Notes: a model not told the origin generated them from the sequence alone. A stretch of DNA of 51,438 nt from Verrucomicrobiota bacterium (GCA_030625775.1 DAOUQC010000029.1:1-51438); one strand, 5' to 3'; positions 16,832 through 26,732 are shown, counted from the first letter of the stretch. Translations and numbers: made by a program.

Positions 16832-17428
16832 ATGACTCTGACATTTCCAGAAGGCGATTTCGAAGGCTATATTTTCGACTGCGACGGCACCCTGGTTGAC
16901 TCGATGCCCTTGCACTTCCGTGCCTGGTCAGCATCTTTTGTGCACCACAATGCCCCCTTTGAATTTTCAGAAAAACGCTTTTACGCCTCCGCCGGGGTTC
17001 CTGACCGCGAGACTGTCGCCGAGCTGAACGCCGAGCACGGCTGCTCCCTCGACGCCGACTCCATCCATGATCACAAACTGGAGTTTTTCAGCCAGCACAT
17101 GCACGAACTCGAAGCCGTGCAGGCCGTGGCAGACGTGGTTCGTTCGGTACACGGGAAACTACCGGTATCGGTAGCCTCGGGCAGTGACATCTCACTCGTT
17201 GCCCCCTCCCTGCGCATCACCGACTTGCATCATTATTTTGAAATCATTGTCACCCCGGCAGATGTCGAACGCGGCAAACCCGCCCCCGACATGTTTCTGC
17301 TGGCCGCACAAAAAATGGGCATTGCCCCGGAAAAATGCCTGGTCTTCGAAGACGGCCAGGCTGGCATCGACGCTGCCAACGCCGCCGGCATGCAAAGCGT
17401 TTTTGTGCCCAGCGGCCCTGAACACTAA
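16832..17428 (+). CDS. HAD-superfamily phosphatase (beta-phosphoglucomutase-like subgroup)
   Basis: A 198-aa HAD hydrolase. Motif I FDCDGTLVDS (catalytic Asp pair, residues ~12-21), motif II in SVASGS, motif III Lys in ERGKPAPDMF and motif IV VFEDGQAGIDAA are intact. The helical cap after motif I (HFRAWSASF...) fits the beta-phosphoglucomutase/fructose-1-phosphatase YqaB-like subgroup, acting on small sugar phosphates in the cytoplasm. It is slightly shorter than many members (usual about 200-220). Follows the coiled-coil membrane protein by 11 nt. Confidence 0.9.
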   Translation: MTLTFPEGDFEGYIFDCDGTLVDSMPLHFRAWSASFVHHNAPFEFSEKRFYASAGVPDRETVAELNAEHGCSLDADSIHDHKLEFFSQHMHELEAVQAVADVVRSVHGKLPVSVASGSDISLVAPSLRITDLHHYFEIIVTPADVERGKPAPDMFLLAAQKMGIAPEKCLVFEDGQAGIDAANAAGMQSVFVPSGPEH

Positions 17429-17492
17429 TTCAAAGTCATCGTCATCGCGTACATACCGAATTACGAAGGTATCGATGATTAAGAAGATAGAT

Positions 17493-17573
17493 CTCACAGA
17501 GCCGCAGAGGCACAGAGAAAAATGAGGTTTTTGTATTAAAGGATATCTCCCTGCGTCTCTGCAACTCTGTGAG
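17493..17573. repeat. Imperfect inverted repeat of the 'CACAGAG' type
   Basis: Left arm 17493-17517 and right arm 17549-17573 are 25 bases each and match as an inverted repeat at 20 of 25 positions; both begin CTCACAGAG read inward. The 31-base loop is AT-rich. The unit sits between the convergent ends of the HAD phosphatase and moeA. It resembles the short dispersed hairpin repeats of this base pattern found in many environmental genomes; it could also serve as a bidirectional transcription stop. Confidence 0.6.
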
Positions 17574-17592
17574 AAAAATTCAAACGAATACC

Positions 17593-18822
17593 TCAAGGCA
17601 GGCGCAAAGCCACCACCTCTGCCCCAAGCTCCAAGACCATCCCCGGCTCCACCCGCAGGATGGCATCTGCCCGGCTCAGGCCAAAAATTGCATGGGAAGC
17701 CTGCAAACCCACCGGCATGAAAACCCCGTCCTCATCCCTCAAATTTCCGCGCATATAATGCGGTCGATTGCCCTGACTGTAATCCACCCTTTCTCCTAAA
17801 TTACACCTCACTTGAGGCAGGGGCATGGTTTCACCTCTCTCATCCGCAGCTCCCGCCCACTTGCGCAGCGCACTCGCCACAAACAACAAAAAAGTCGTAT
17901 ACGCCGCCACCGGATTTCCTGGCAAACCAAACACCTGCGTCTGCCCACGTCGACCAAACAAAAACGGTTTCCCAGGTTTGATATTTACCCGCCAAAAATC
18001 CATTTTGACCCCAAGATCAGTGAGCGTCTGCTTGACCAAATCATGCTCTCCTACAGAAACACCTCCAGCAATCAAAACCACATCGTTCTCGTCGAGCGCC
18101 TGCTGCAAAGTCGCTCTCAGAACTGCTTCGTCATCACGGGCATGAAAAAGCCCGGCCTGCGTGCCGACAATACTCTTCACCAAAGCGGCCAGCATCGGAG
18201 CATTACTATTAAAAATGTGCCCCGGACTCAACTCAGCCCCAGCATCAACCAGTTCGTCACCCGTTGATACTACGGCCACTCTCGGCAAACGATGCACCTC
18301 TGCCTCCCCCAAGCCCTGGGACGCCAGCAACCCAATTCGCCCTGGCGTTATTTTTTCACCTGCAGAGATGATTTTCTGCCCAACGCACACATCCGCTCCC
18401 CGCCGCCGAATGAATTCCCCGACCTCATCCACCGCCTCGACAATCTCGATGCGGCGCATCCCTCCCTCCTCTTCGACAACCTTCACATCCTCCTGCATGA
18501 TGACCGCATCCGCCCCGTGTGGAATCGGTGCTCCAGTGAAAATACGCAAGACTTCCCCTTCCCCCACGCTCAATCCCAGATCAGCACCCGCCGCTTGTTC
18601 TCCCGTAACTACCAGACGCACCCCGACCTCCCCTGCATCTGCTGCACGAACGGCATAACCATCCATCTCAGAATTATCAAACCCTGGTAAATCCACCTGC
18701 GCCAAAACATCAATGGCGGCATAGCGGTCCAGTGCCTCCGACAAACAACAAGACTCCGTCTCCCCTGTTGGGGTCACCTCCAGAATCCTCTTACGCGCTT
18801 CGCTTTCTTCAATCATGCTCAT
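17593..18822 (-). CDS. moeA: Molybdopterin molybdenumtransferase MoeA
   Basis: A 409-aa MoeA, which inserts molybdate into adenylylated molybdopterin in Moco synthesis. Domain order is normal: N-terminal part with FDNSEMDGYAVR, the MPT-binding domain with VVSTGDELVDAG, SPGHIFNSN and GGVSVGEHDLVK, then FGLPGNPVAAYTTF and the C-terminal beta barrel. Start ATG at 18822; a second ATG two codons later is possible. It lies 3 nt downstream of the lipoprotein gene on the same strand. No other Moco genes are in the window. Note that the nos system uses copper, so moeA is not functionally tied to it. Confidence 0.95.
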   Translation of the reverse strand: MSMIEESEARKRILEVTPTGETESCCLSEALDRYAAIDVLAQVDLPGFDNSEMDGYAVRAADAGEVGVRLVVTGEQAAGADLGLSVGEGEVLRIFTGAPIPHGADAVIMQEDVKVVEEEGGMRRIEIVEAVDEVGEFIRRRGADVCVGQKIISAGEKITPGRIGLLASQGLGEAEVHRLPRVAVVSTGDELVDAGAELSPGHIFNSNAPMLAALVKSIVGTQAGLFHARDDEAVLRATLQQALDENDVVLIAGGVSVGEHDLVKQTLTDLGVKMDFWRVNIKPGKPFLFGRRGQTQVFGLPGNPVAAYTTFLLFVASALRKWAGAADERGETMPLPQVRCNLGERVDYSQGNRPHYMRGNLRDEDGVFMPVGLQASHAIFGLSRADAILRVEPGMVLELGAEVVALRLP

Positions 18823-18825
18823 TAT

Positions 18826-19329
18826 CTATTCCAACACCTGCCTTTTTTTACCATCCGGATCTGTCACCGTCGTGACTGCCCCCTTTTTGTCCATCACACC
18901 GTGAAGCACCACCGAGTCGCCCCGGCCAGGGGTACCTCTAACAATGTCTGCCACCACAAAAGCCCCTTTTCGTTCGGCACTGACCTTGAGTTTCGCCGAA
19001 GGCTTGCCATTCGAATCATAAGCCATCCAGATAGTGCCCGCTGTCACATTGGACCGTCCTCCGGACAACGATTTCACCAATACAAAACGCCCGCGGTCAT
19101 TCACCAGATGCACCACCCCGGCCGCACGATTGGCGGGAACATTTGATTTGTGATCCGGACCTCCTTCCCCATCCACCTCGACCTTGTCTTTTCCTCCAAA
19201 TAGTTTGGGGATTTTTGGCATTTTGAGTGAGGGCATCTTCAGTATTGATTTACTGCAGCCGGGAAGTAAACACGCTGCCAGCATGACCCAAACAAGCCCG
19301 CTGAAACAAAAGTGCCTATAGATCTTCAT
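18826..19329 (-). CDS. Lipoprotein of unknown function
   Basis: A 167-aa protein with a lipoprotein signal (hydrophobic stretch ending in ACLLPGC, Cys ~25) followed by a Lys/Pro-rich segment with near-repeats SLKMPK/IPKLF. The rest is a small beta-rich domain (GVVHLVNDRGRFVLV, GTIWMAYDSNGKPSAKLKV, GAFVVADIVRGTPGRGD) that resembles a barrel-like domain seen in Verrucomicrobia lipoproteins. Function unknown. Upstream neighbour of moeA, 3 nt apart. Confidence 0.72.
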   Translation of the reverse strand: MKIYRHFCFSGLVWVMLAACLLPGCSKSILKMPSLKMPKIPKLFGGKDKVEVDGEGGPDHKSNVPANRAAGVVHLVNDRGRFVLVKSLSGGRSNVTAGTIWMAYDSNGKPSAKLKVSAERKGAFVVADIVRGTPGRGDSVVLHGVMDKKGAVTTVTDPDGKKRQVLE

Positions 19330-19385
19330 CGGGCAAAATAGACCTGCTCAGTCAAAGCGCAACACGCATCGATTTTGATGCCACC

Positions 19386-19698
19386 GATGGCGGTGAGGGT
19401 GGGATTGTTCGGGGTGCTATTGGATCAACCCAAGTAGTGAATATGCCTCTAGTTTCCTTTTTTGGGAGGGATTGACTCCGGCTTCGCCTTACGTCTGTCT
19501 CATCTCGCTGCGCTTGTTTCGGTTTTTGAATAGATGGCGGTGAGGGTGGGATTATCTGCGTCGCTTCGCTTTGGCAGCTCTCTCCACTCGCAAGCTCGCT
19601 TCGAGTCGAACTGCGTTCTCATCCCACTCTCGATATCTATTAAAAAACCGCGCTGCGCTTGTTTCGGTTTTTGAATAGATGGCGGTGAGGGTGGGATT
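19386..19698. repeat. Direct and inverted copies of the tRNA-Ser 3' end
   Basis: The 350 bases downstream of tRNA-Ser hold no gene. A 48-base block at 19506-19553 is repeated exactly at 19651-19698, where its last 19 bases are the 3' end of the tRNA. A 21-base piece of the same block occurs at 19386-19406 (GATGGCGGTGAGGGTGGGAT plus T). A diverged inverted copy lies at about 19618-19650. Between the copies are short GC-rich segments with many small palindromes (for example GCTTCGC and TCGCTTCGCT). This pattern suits past integrations or duplications at the tRNA 3' end; no integrase is visible in the window. Confidence 0.8.
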
Positions 19699-19770
19699 CG
19701 AACCCACGGTACCCTTTTGGGGTACGCATCTTTAGCAAAGATGTACTTTCGGCCACTCAGTCACCTCACC
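19680..19770 (-). tRNA. tRNA-Ser(GCT)
   Basis: A 91-base class II tRNA on the minus strand. Acceptor stem GGTGAGG pairs with CCTCACC, the discriminator is G, and the CCA end is encoded (19680-19682). The anticodon loop reads CTTTGCTAAAG with anticodon GCT (19734-19736), decoding AGC/AGU. A long variable arm (TACCCCAAAAGGGTA) and the T loop GTTCGAATC are present. A -10-like TATAAG lies upstream on the same strand at 19814-19819. Confidence 0.97.
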
Positions 19771-19878
19771 AAATTCATCAAACCTTCGCAACTCCGGCCT
19801 TAGAGCTGCGGTGCTTATACGAACCATGCCTTGCTGCTTTCGTCAAGCGTTTCGGAGGATTCCTTCGGTATTTTCCCA

Positions 19879-22800
19879 TCACTGCTTCGGCGGGGTCACT
19901 TCACGCACCAGAGCCCCTTCTTTCTCACTCATCACCAGCAAGCTCAGTTTGACCACCTTGCTCAATTCACTGGTATTCAGGCTGACATAATCAAATTTTC
20001 CCCGCAGATCCGTGTAACCATCCTTGAAAAATCTCACCTTGCCATCACTCGAACGGGCATACACCTTCACGTAAACCTTGCTCAATGGTTTGCCCGTCTC
20101 CGCATGATGCACATTGAGACGTCCGTAATTCTCCACTACCTGCAGCTTCAAACTGTTGGCATAAACGGCCAGTGCTTTTTTTTGCCCTGCAGCCAACACT
20201 TCCACCAAAACATTCTTGCCGGCAAAAGCTTTGGGAACAGAAAAGTCCAAACGGCCTTTCCCTTTCGGCAGGGCTTTCACTTCGCTCAGATTAGGACGGA
20301 TGGTGCTGAAGCGCCCGCTGTCCTGCGTGACAAAAGGATTACTCGAAAACAGAAACTCAAGATCCATCTCGTAATAATTCACCCTGACTTGATTCAGGTT
20401 CTGCCAGGTCAAGGCAACCGATTGACCCGCTGATTCCAAATCGAAACTCGGCTCACCAGCGGCGAGGGCATCCTGCTGTTGCTCCCGGTCTTTTTTATCC
20501 GTCACCTCCACCGCCGCTCCTTCAATCTCCTTCACCTGTGCCGCCACTTGTTGAAAACGTTCACGCCAGCGATCCACCGGATGTTTCACGTATTTTGCTG
20601 CGATCTCCCCCGCCAGTTCTACTTTCTCCTGATACAAGGCCGCGTAAGCATTCAGGTAATCCAACTGCAAACGCGTCTCGATATTCTTGGAATTCACCCG
20701 CCGCAACCACTGCAAGCCCTCCCCAACCCGGTCCTGCAACAAGAGGTAATAGGCCACGGCAAGACGCTCATCATCATCAAATTCCGGCCGATAGGACAGC
20801 AGCTTCATCTCTCTCAGATACTGTGCCCTGAATCCGTCATTGAGGATTTTGTGATTGCTGCCCAAACGATGACTGCGCGCATTCACCAAGGGGCTGTATT
20901 CCAGATGCTGGTACCAATGGCGCAGCACCGGCTCGATCGATACCAACTGGCTCTCCAGAGGTCCTCCGCATTTTCTTAGAAAGTCCTCTCGATGAAACAA
21001 AAACTGCCGTGCCACTGGCAGGACGTTGTGAAAAATGCCATAAGACCAGAGGGTCTGATCATAAACATGCCGCCTCTCCAGCAAGGCCACCACCTTCTTG
21101 AGAAACTTGGCATTTTCACGCACCCGCCAAGCAATCCGCCCCAGTTCGACGCGATTGATATTATTTCCGTTCAAAAAATCAATCACCTGAGCCTCCGTGC
21201 CATACTGGGACAAATATTCCCAAGACGCCTTATCGATCGTGCTCAGCTGATCCCTTACCTTGAAGGAGAATGCTTTGGCCCAGGCAATCACTTTTTCCTC
21301 CTTGGCAATTTGCACCGGGTAATGAGGGAAATTTTCCTCACCCGATGAAGCCGGGAAGTAAAAATAAAACTCCTGCTTGGCCGCGCTGAACGGAGCCAAC
21401 TGCACGTGTTGCGTTCTGGTGTAGTCGCTGCCATTTGCAGGCAGGGCTCCACGAGGAATTTGCAGCAGCAAATCCAGGCGCTGGGTGGACGAGGTTGGAT
21501 TGGTCACCACCACCTGCCCGCCATACAAAACCCCGGTCAAAAATTCATCCGCAACAAATTTATCCGAGGGTTCATTGCCCAGATACTCAATGCGATCATC
21601 ATTACGAAAGAAGTTCTGACTCACCAGGATCGGGGTTTTCCGGTCATTCACCGGCGTCTCTTCAACTTCCTCGTGGAAAACAATCACCGGGCTCGCTGCT
21701 GTCAGGGTCAGGGTATTATCTTTAACTTCGATCTTGTGCTCCCCTGCCTTGAAGGGAACATCGAACACACTCAGCGCCAGCATCATCTCGGCAAAATTGC
21801 GGGTCGCCGCCGGAAAGTCCCGCGAATAAAAACCACCCTCCCCGTCCCAAGCCGCATAGTCCCGCCAGAAAGCGTTCACCTCTATCAAGGAAGCCATCTG
21901 TTGTTCGATTGGCAGGTGGTAATAATTGTTTTCCGCCCATTCATAAGTCTCATCCATTTTGCGGAAATTGGCACGACTCTCCCGTCTCGCACGCTCCAGT
22001 TTCTGTTGCATGTCCTTGCGACCCGCGTAGCCAAGCTGAGACTGCTTGTCTCCCACCCGCTTGAGCCTCTTTTTTGCCGGAGCCACCACCAGGGCTTCTT
22101 CTGCCAGCACCGCAGCAGCAGGTTTTTTAGCATCGTTTTTGGCTGCTGACCGGTCAGCCAGAGACATCGCTCCTTTGGATCTGCCCAGCTTTGCCAGGCC
22201 CTTTCCAAGCGAACGGCGCACCACAGTGTCTCCGGTCTCACCATCAGAGAAGGGGTCTGCTGCACCCGCATCATCCATTTCCATTGCGGCAACAAGGGCA
22301 ATACTATCAACGGCTCCGCCACCCAAACGTCTTCCCCGCAGAGCGCTGCGGAACCAGAACATCTCCTGCTCCACATTTGGCGGCAGCAAATCATACAAGT
22401 CCCCCAGATGGCGAGCGGTCGCTGCTGGCTCTGCCCCACCCAAACGTCGCCCTAGCAGAATACGCTCAAGCGCATTCAAACGGCCATGCTGCCACGGCTG
22501 CATATAAGTTTTCAGGTCGGCCCCGATCAGGTAATCATCAAAAAACGTCTTATCCTTTTTGTTTTTCAAATAAGCCTGGATAGTGGTCTGGAAAAAATCC
22601 GGGTCGCGACGCGAGAGGAAAAAGTTCAACTCATGACTGGCGTATTTGGAATACAGCTCCTGTTTGCGGTCATTATTGAGACTGGGCCAGCTCTTCACGA
22701 AGGCAAACTCAGCAAAAGTCAGGTCAGGGTTCACTGCCGCCAAGGCAGAATAAACACCTGCCACGGTATCGTAGGTCTCCAGCTCGGATGAGCGCAAATC

Positions 22801-25800
22801 CTCCAAGCGAAACACCTTGCCTTTCTGCAATACCGTCACTCGCCGGCGCTGTGAATAATGTTTTTCTGCATCCAGATTATTGGTGAGCCGCAGATCCCTG
22901 ATTGCAGTGCCTTCACCTTCTTTCAATGCCAATCTTCGGTAAGCCGTGTTGGATGCATTGATCGCCAAAACATGAATTTCCTGGCGATCTCCCATATCGG
23001 ACCGTTTCAACTTCACCACTCCATTTTCATCCGGAAGCAGATTGTAAAATACCGGTGCCTCAAGATGCAAAAAATTGATGTCTGCGGTAATCGGTGGGGT
23101 CGGCGGAGTCGCTCTCTGCGAAGCCGGCTTGGGAGCATTGACACTGCGATTGGTTTTTTTAACCTCTTTACTCTTCACATAAGCCTGCCCCCTTGTGGCC
23201 ACGGCTATTTCCGTTGCGGTGCTGCGCAAGGACCAGGGATTAAGCAATAGCGAAGGACGGCCCAGCATATTACCTGGAAATTTCACTGCCTGCCGTCGCT
23301 CGAGAATATAACGGTATTCCTCACCGATGTCGCGACCTGACACATAAAGCGAATCTCCCGAACCCCGGCCGATTTGCAGAGGCTCCGACCAGGCAGGATC
23401 CCCCAAATGCAAAAACGGATCGTAGTCCGGCACAAAACGCGTCACCATCACATGCACACGAGTCAGCGGATCAACGTTTGCCAATTGAATTTCCAGATCT
23501 TTTTTATTCGAGCTCAGTGATACCACCTGTAGAGGTCGCTGGTTTTTCATTTCCAGATGGCGGTACTGTGACAACAAGTATCCCTCTTCGTCTTTCCCTC
23601 CGGTGATCCGTAAAGTGATTTTCTGTTCGGCTCCTCGAAGATAAAGTTCATAATTTCCGGCTTCCAATCCTGCAATGCGAATCAAACCATTGGAAACCTT
23701 CGCCTGCTTGAATGCATCGCCGACAAAAGTCCCTGCTCTAGTTTCAAACAGAGCCAGATCACTGGCAGCAAGCTGGTTTTTTTGATCCATCAAGGGCACC
23801 TCGATCACTCCCCCGGCTTTGCCATGAATTGACGCAGGGTAGGTATGACGATCTCCATTCAACTGCCAATGCCGGTTCGGAAGCCCGGGGCTGGTAAAAT
23901 TCAGCGACTCGATTTCTTCAAGCCTCCCCAGTAAAACCCGCCCCTGGGCGTCGGATTTCAGCGAATAAGCACGCAGAAATTTGAAATTCCTGTGCTTGAA
24001 CTCCAGTCTCACAGCACGATCCACCAAAGCTTCGCCCGTCTTGCCCAGCACCTCCAACACATACTGCCCGTCGATCCGGCTCAGGTGGGATTCAGCCACA
24101 AAAGCCGATTGATCGATGCCGTTGAGCGAAAAAGTTTTACCCGAAGCCAAATCAACTTTCTCTCCTCCCCCACTCAATCGCCCCACTCTGGCCCTGAGCT
24201 CTACTCGCAAACTCATCAATCGCCCCGGCACCCGAAAGCGGTGCAGTGACTCGCGGTCATCAAACAATTTGAAATCCGCTACTTCATCCACCGATTCAAT
24301 ACCTTCCATGTCCTGCGATCTCACTATCAATTTCACTTCCTGCAACACCGATACCGGAACAGGCTGACCATTCAGTTTCAGACGGGGCCGCACTACCAGT
24401 TCCACTTCCTTGCCCGGCAGGAGATTTTCCCGATCCACAAAAAATCCGGACTCAAGCACATAGTTTTCTCCCGGCTGGTCAAACCATTCCAAAGTCGAAA
24501 AATCCCCATCCGTCAGAATCATCGGTTGGCGGCCGGGTTGATTTGAAAACGGCAATACCAAGAGACCGTCCTCATCGGCTTGATGTTTTCGTCCACCAAA
24601 CCAGACCGCTGCATTTTTCACCTTCTGGTTCTGCTGATCAAACACATCGACCACCGTGCCCGCAGCCGTGGCGTGAGTGAGATACTGCAGGCGCCCCTTC
24701 CTCACCAAAGCCCGGCTCGAACGTCCGTTGCCAATAAACTCGATCACCCACACTCCGCGTTTTCCTTTCAGTGAATCGAAAGTGAAGCTCCGCTCAAGCC
24801 GCCTGATCGCCGCTTCTTTGTATTGATAAATTTTTTCCTCGTTGGCAATCAATCCATCCAGATTCAAATCAGTATTGATCTCACGCTTGTGGTCGAGAAA
24901 ATAATTCAGTGCATTGATTTCATAAACCTTCACCATCAGGGTCGATACATTTTTTACCCCCAGCTTCAATATCACCTCATCGTTCATTTCAAATTGCACC
25001 GCATTGGTCGGCGCAAATTCAACATCCACCCGCTCTTTCAAGGCCTTCACCTGGCCTGGCGTCAACAAGGAGAACCAGCGTTCGCTATCACCGACTCCCT
25101 TGAGAAGTTTTGTTTCGGCGAATAACGGCTTCAGCCAGCTCGAGCGAATATAGTCATCAAAAGGTTGCCACGATCTCGCCTCGACAAAATAATGTGACAG
25201 ATAATCCCTCACCAGCGACTCATCATTAACGATAGGGGGGCAAGCGGTCACTGCTTGGAAATTTGCATTCAAATCAACCGGATGCCGGGACAGTTCTGCC
25301 CCCTGCAAATATTTTGGCTCCATGTAAGCCACCCGCCGCGGCAGGCGAACGTAGTCCATGAACAAATCACGAGGGTACTCCCCCTTGCGCTGATAATGCT
25401 GCAACAACTGATACAGGGTGTGCGCCTTCAATGAGTTGGCATAAGGTTGCAGGGTTTTCACGAAGTCCCACACCTGATTCAAGTAGGCCTCTCTCACCTC
25501 CTGGTCACGCTGCCATTCGACATCTTCGCTGGGACGCATTTTCAGTATCCTGGCATTGACAAAATTCATATCGTTCAGCAAAGCCGGGCGTAATTTTGAC
25601 AGCTCATCCAACTGCCCGGGCAACAAAGCCCGATGAATCGCAAATTCTCCGAAACCGCGGCTCTCACGAGTTTGCAGATCCGCCGCGATGATCTTTACCA
25701 ATTGCGGATAGTCGGGGTAAGGCAAGCGGACGAGCAGAGCCCGACGGCGTTTTTCCGTCAACGGCACATCATCACGCAAGAAACGATCAATCCCGGAATC

Positions 25801-26283
25801 CTCGATGACAGCCAGAGTATCCGATCGCCTCAAGGCCTCATCGAGATAAGCCTGCCACGACATCAATTTTGCATCCAGCTGACTTGGGAAATTCGGCTTG
25901 GCATTCAGCTTCTGCTGACGATGTGAAAATGACAAAGACAGGTGCCGTCGCAGATAATCCAGCGAAGCCTTCGGGTTCTCTCCGTATGACAACAGCGCCT
26001 GCCGGTGGCGCAGTTCCCAAACCCGCTGCGTTTCCCCGTAACGTTTGATCCATGGTTGAAACCATTTTTCCACCTCGACAAAACGCCCTTCGTTCTGATC
26101 GTGAAGCGCATGGTAATAATAATAATCTTCCGTGCCCGGGATCAGTTCTTTCAGTGCTTCTTCGCGATTTTCTGCCAAGGTAAATTTTTCGATAAAACCA
26201 ATCTCATTCTCTGCCGAGAGAGCCGGGATGAAATTCAGCGCGACTAACAACGCAAGCCAGAGGGAGTAAGTGTGTTTTTTCAT
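19879..26283 (-). CDS. Giant secreted multidomain protein (2134 aa), macroglobulin/Ig-like
   Basis: The ATG at 26281-26283 begins the signal peptide MKKHTYSLWLALLVALNFIP; an upstream in-frame ATG would spoil it, and AGGA lies 8-11 nt before the chosen ATG. The N-terminal ~450 residues are helical, repeat-rich (TPR-like impression). The middle holds many beta-sandwich-like stretches (for example ELVVRPRLKLNGQPVPV, GEALVDRAVRLEFKHRN, AGNYELYLRGAEQKITLRI). An Ala/Lys-rich low-complexity linker lies near residue 1450, then another helical block and a C-terminal MG-like domain (QVVENYGRLNVHHAETGKPL). The plan recalls bacterial alpha-2-macroglobulin-like proteins, but no thioester CxEQ motif is seen. 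Probably periplasmic or surface-exposed. No family is claimed with confidence. Transcribed alone. Confidence 0.85.
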   Translation of the reverse strand: MKKHTYSLWLALLVALNFIPALSAENEIGFIEKFTLAENREEALKELIPGTEDYYYYHALHDQNEGRFVEVEKWFQPWIKRYGETQRVWELRHRQALLSYGENPKASLDYLRRHLSLSFSHRQQKLNAKPNFPSQLDAKLMSWQAYLDEALRRSDTLAVIEDSGIDRFLRDDVPLTEKRRRALLVRLPYPDYPQLVKIIAADLQTRESRGFGEFAIHRALLPGQLDELSKLRPALLNDMNFVNARILKMRPSEDVEWQRDQEVREAYLNQVWDFVKTLQPYANSLKAHTLYQLLQHYQRKGEYPRDLFMDYVRLPRRVAYMEPKYLQGAELSRHPVDLNANFQAVTACPPIVNDESLVRDYLSHYFVEARSWQPFDDYIRSSWLKPLFAETKLLKGVGDSERWFSLLTPGQVKALKERVDVEFAPTNAVQFEMNDEVILKLGVKNVSTLMVKVYEINALNYFLDHKREINTDLNLDGLIANEEKIYQYKEAAIRRLERSFTFDSLKGKRGVWVIEFIGNGRSSRALVRKGRLQYLTHATAAGTVVDVFDQQNQKVKNAAVWFGGRKHQADEDGLLVLPFSNQPGRQPMILTDGDFSTLEWFDQPGENYVLESGFFVDRENLLPGKEVELVVRPRLKLNGQPVPVSVLQEVKLIVRSQDMEGIESVDEVADFKLFDDRESLHRFRVPGRLMSLRVELRARVGRLSGGGEKVDLASGKTFSLNGIDQSAFVAESHLSRIDGQYVLEVLGKTGEALVDRAVRLEFKHRNFKFLRAYSLKSDAQGRVLLGRLEEIESLNFTSPGLPNRHWQLNGDRHTYPASIHGKAGGVIEVPLMDQKNQLAASDLALFETRAGTFVGDAFKQAKVSNGLIRIAGLEAGNYELYLRGAEQKITLRITGGKDEEGYLLSQYRHLEMKNQRPLQVVSLSSNKKDLEIQLANVDPLTRVHVMVTRFVPDYDPFLHLGDPAWSEPLQIGRGSGDSLYVSGRDIGEEYRYILERRQAVKFPGNMLGRPSLLLNPWSLRSTATEIAVATRGQAYVKSKEVKKTNRSVNAPKPASQRATPPTPPITADINFLHLEAPVFYNLLPDENGVVKLKRSDMGDRQEIHVLAINASNTAYRRLALKEGEGTAIRDLRLTNNLDAEKHYSQRRRVTVLQKGKVFRLEDLRSSELETYDTVAGVYSALAAVNPDLTFAEFAFVKSWPSLNNDRKQELYSKYASHELNFFLSRRDPDFFQTTIQAYLKNKKDKTFFDDYLIGADLKTYMQPWQHGRLNALERILLGRRLGGAEPAATARHLGDLYDLLPPNVEQEMFWFRSALRGRRLGGGAVDSIALVAAMEMDDAGAADPFSDGETGDTVVRRSLGKGLAKLGRSKGAMSLADRSAAKNDAKKPAAAVLAEEALVVAPAKKRLKRVGDKQSQLGYAGRKDMQQKLERARRESRANFRKMDETYEWAENNYYHLPIEQQMASLIEVNAFWRDYAAWDGEGGFYSRDFPAATRNFAEMMLALSVFDVPFKAGEHKIEVKDNTLTLTAASPVIVFHEEVEETPVNDRKTPILVSQNFFRNDDRIEYLGNEPSDKFVADEFLTGVLYGGQVVVTNPTSSTQRLDLLLQIPRGALPANGSDYTRTQHVQLAPFSAAKQEFYFYFPASSGEENFPHYPVQIAKEEKVIAWAKAFSFKVRDQLSTIDKASWEYLSQYGTEAQVIDFLNGNNINRVELGRIAWRVRENAKFLKKVVALLERRHVYDQTLWSYGIFHNVLPVARQFLFHREDFLRKCGGPLESQLVSIEPVLRHWYQHLEYSPLVNARSHRLGSNHKILNDGFRAQYLREMKLLSYRPEFDDDERLAVAYYLLLQDRVGEGLQWLRRVNSKNIETRLQLDYLNAYAALYQEKVELAGEIAAKYVKHPVDRWRERFQQVAAQVKEIEGAAVEVTDKKDREQQQDALAAGEPSFDLESAGQSVALTWQNLNQVRVNYYEMDLEFLFSSNPFVTQDSGRFSTIRPNLSEVKALPKGKGRLDFSVPKAFAGKNVLVEVLAAGQKKALAVYANSLKLQVVENYGRLNVHHAETGKPLSKVYVKVYARSSDGKVRFFKDGYTDLRGKFDYVSLNTSELSKVVKLSLLVMSEKEGALVREVTPPKQ

Positions 26284-26513
26284 AAGCAAGTCCTGTTCAA
26301 GGTTCAGGTTATAGGTATGACACACAAAACCAGCTATCCTTAGTCAAAAATTGTAAAGAATTTGTGAGGATCACAACTGCGCTGGGAAAGTTCTTACAAA
26401 TAGCCGCTCGCTTTGTAATGGCCTAATATCAGACCTCGTGAGAATGTACAGGGTCTATCTCAATAGGTGAAAACAGCACCCACCTGCCAACACTCTACCT
26501 GCGAACAAGCATT

Positions 26514-26732
26514 ATGTATTACATTATCACCGCCAGCTGGATCGTAACCCTCATCGTCAGTTGGAATGACGGAAACCGGGCAATGCCTATCGTTATTGGC
26601 CTTTTAGGCGCAATTATCCAAGCTGGAATCTGGTATCTTGGTTTTGGGTATTTTGGTGTTGGAGGATTAGGTCTGTTGACCGTCATCTGCATGTGGTCCG
26701 TACCCGACATTTTCATTCGTGGTGGAGTTTAG
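26514..26732 (+). CDS. Small two-helix membrane protein
   Basis: A 72-aa frame with two or three hydrophobic segments (YYIITASWIVTLIVSW; MPIVIGLLGAIIQAGIWYLG; LGLLTVICMW), consistent with a small inner-membrane protein. No Shine-Dalgarno sequence is seen. The gene is divergent from the giant secreted protein and convergent with the lipase. The opposite-strand frame over the same bases is Pro/Thr-rich and less protein-like. Function unknown. Confidence 0.45.
   Translation: MYYIITASWIVTLIVSWNDGNRAMPIVIGLLGAIIQAGIWYLGFGYFGVGGLGLLTVICMWSVPDIFIRGGV

Noticed and set aside
19879-26283. True alpha-2-macroglobulin with thioester
   Set aside because: No CxEQ-type thioester motif could be found by reading the protein.
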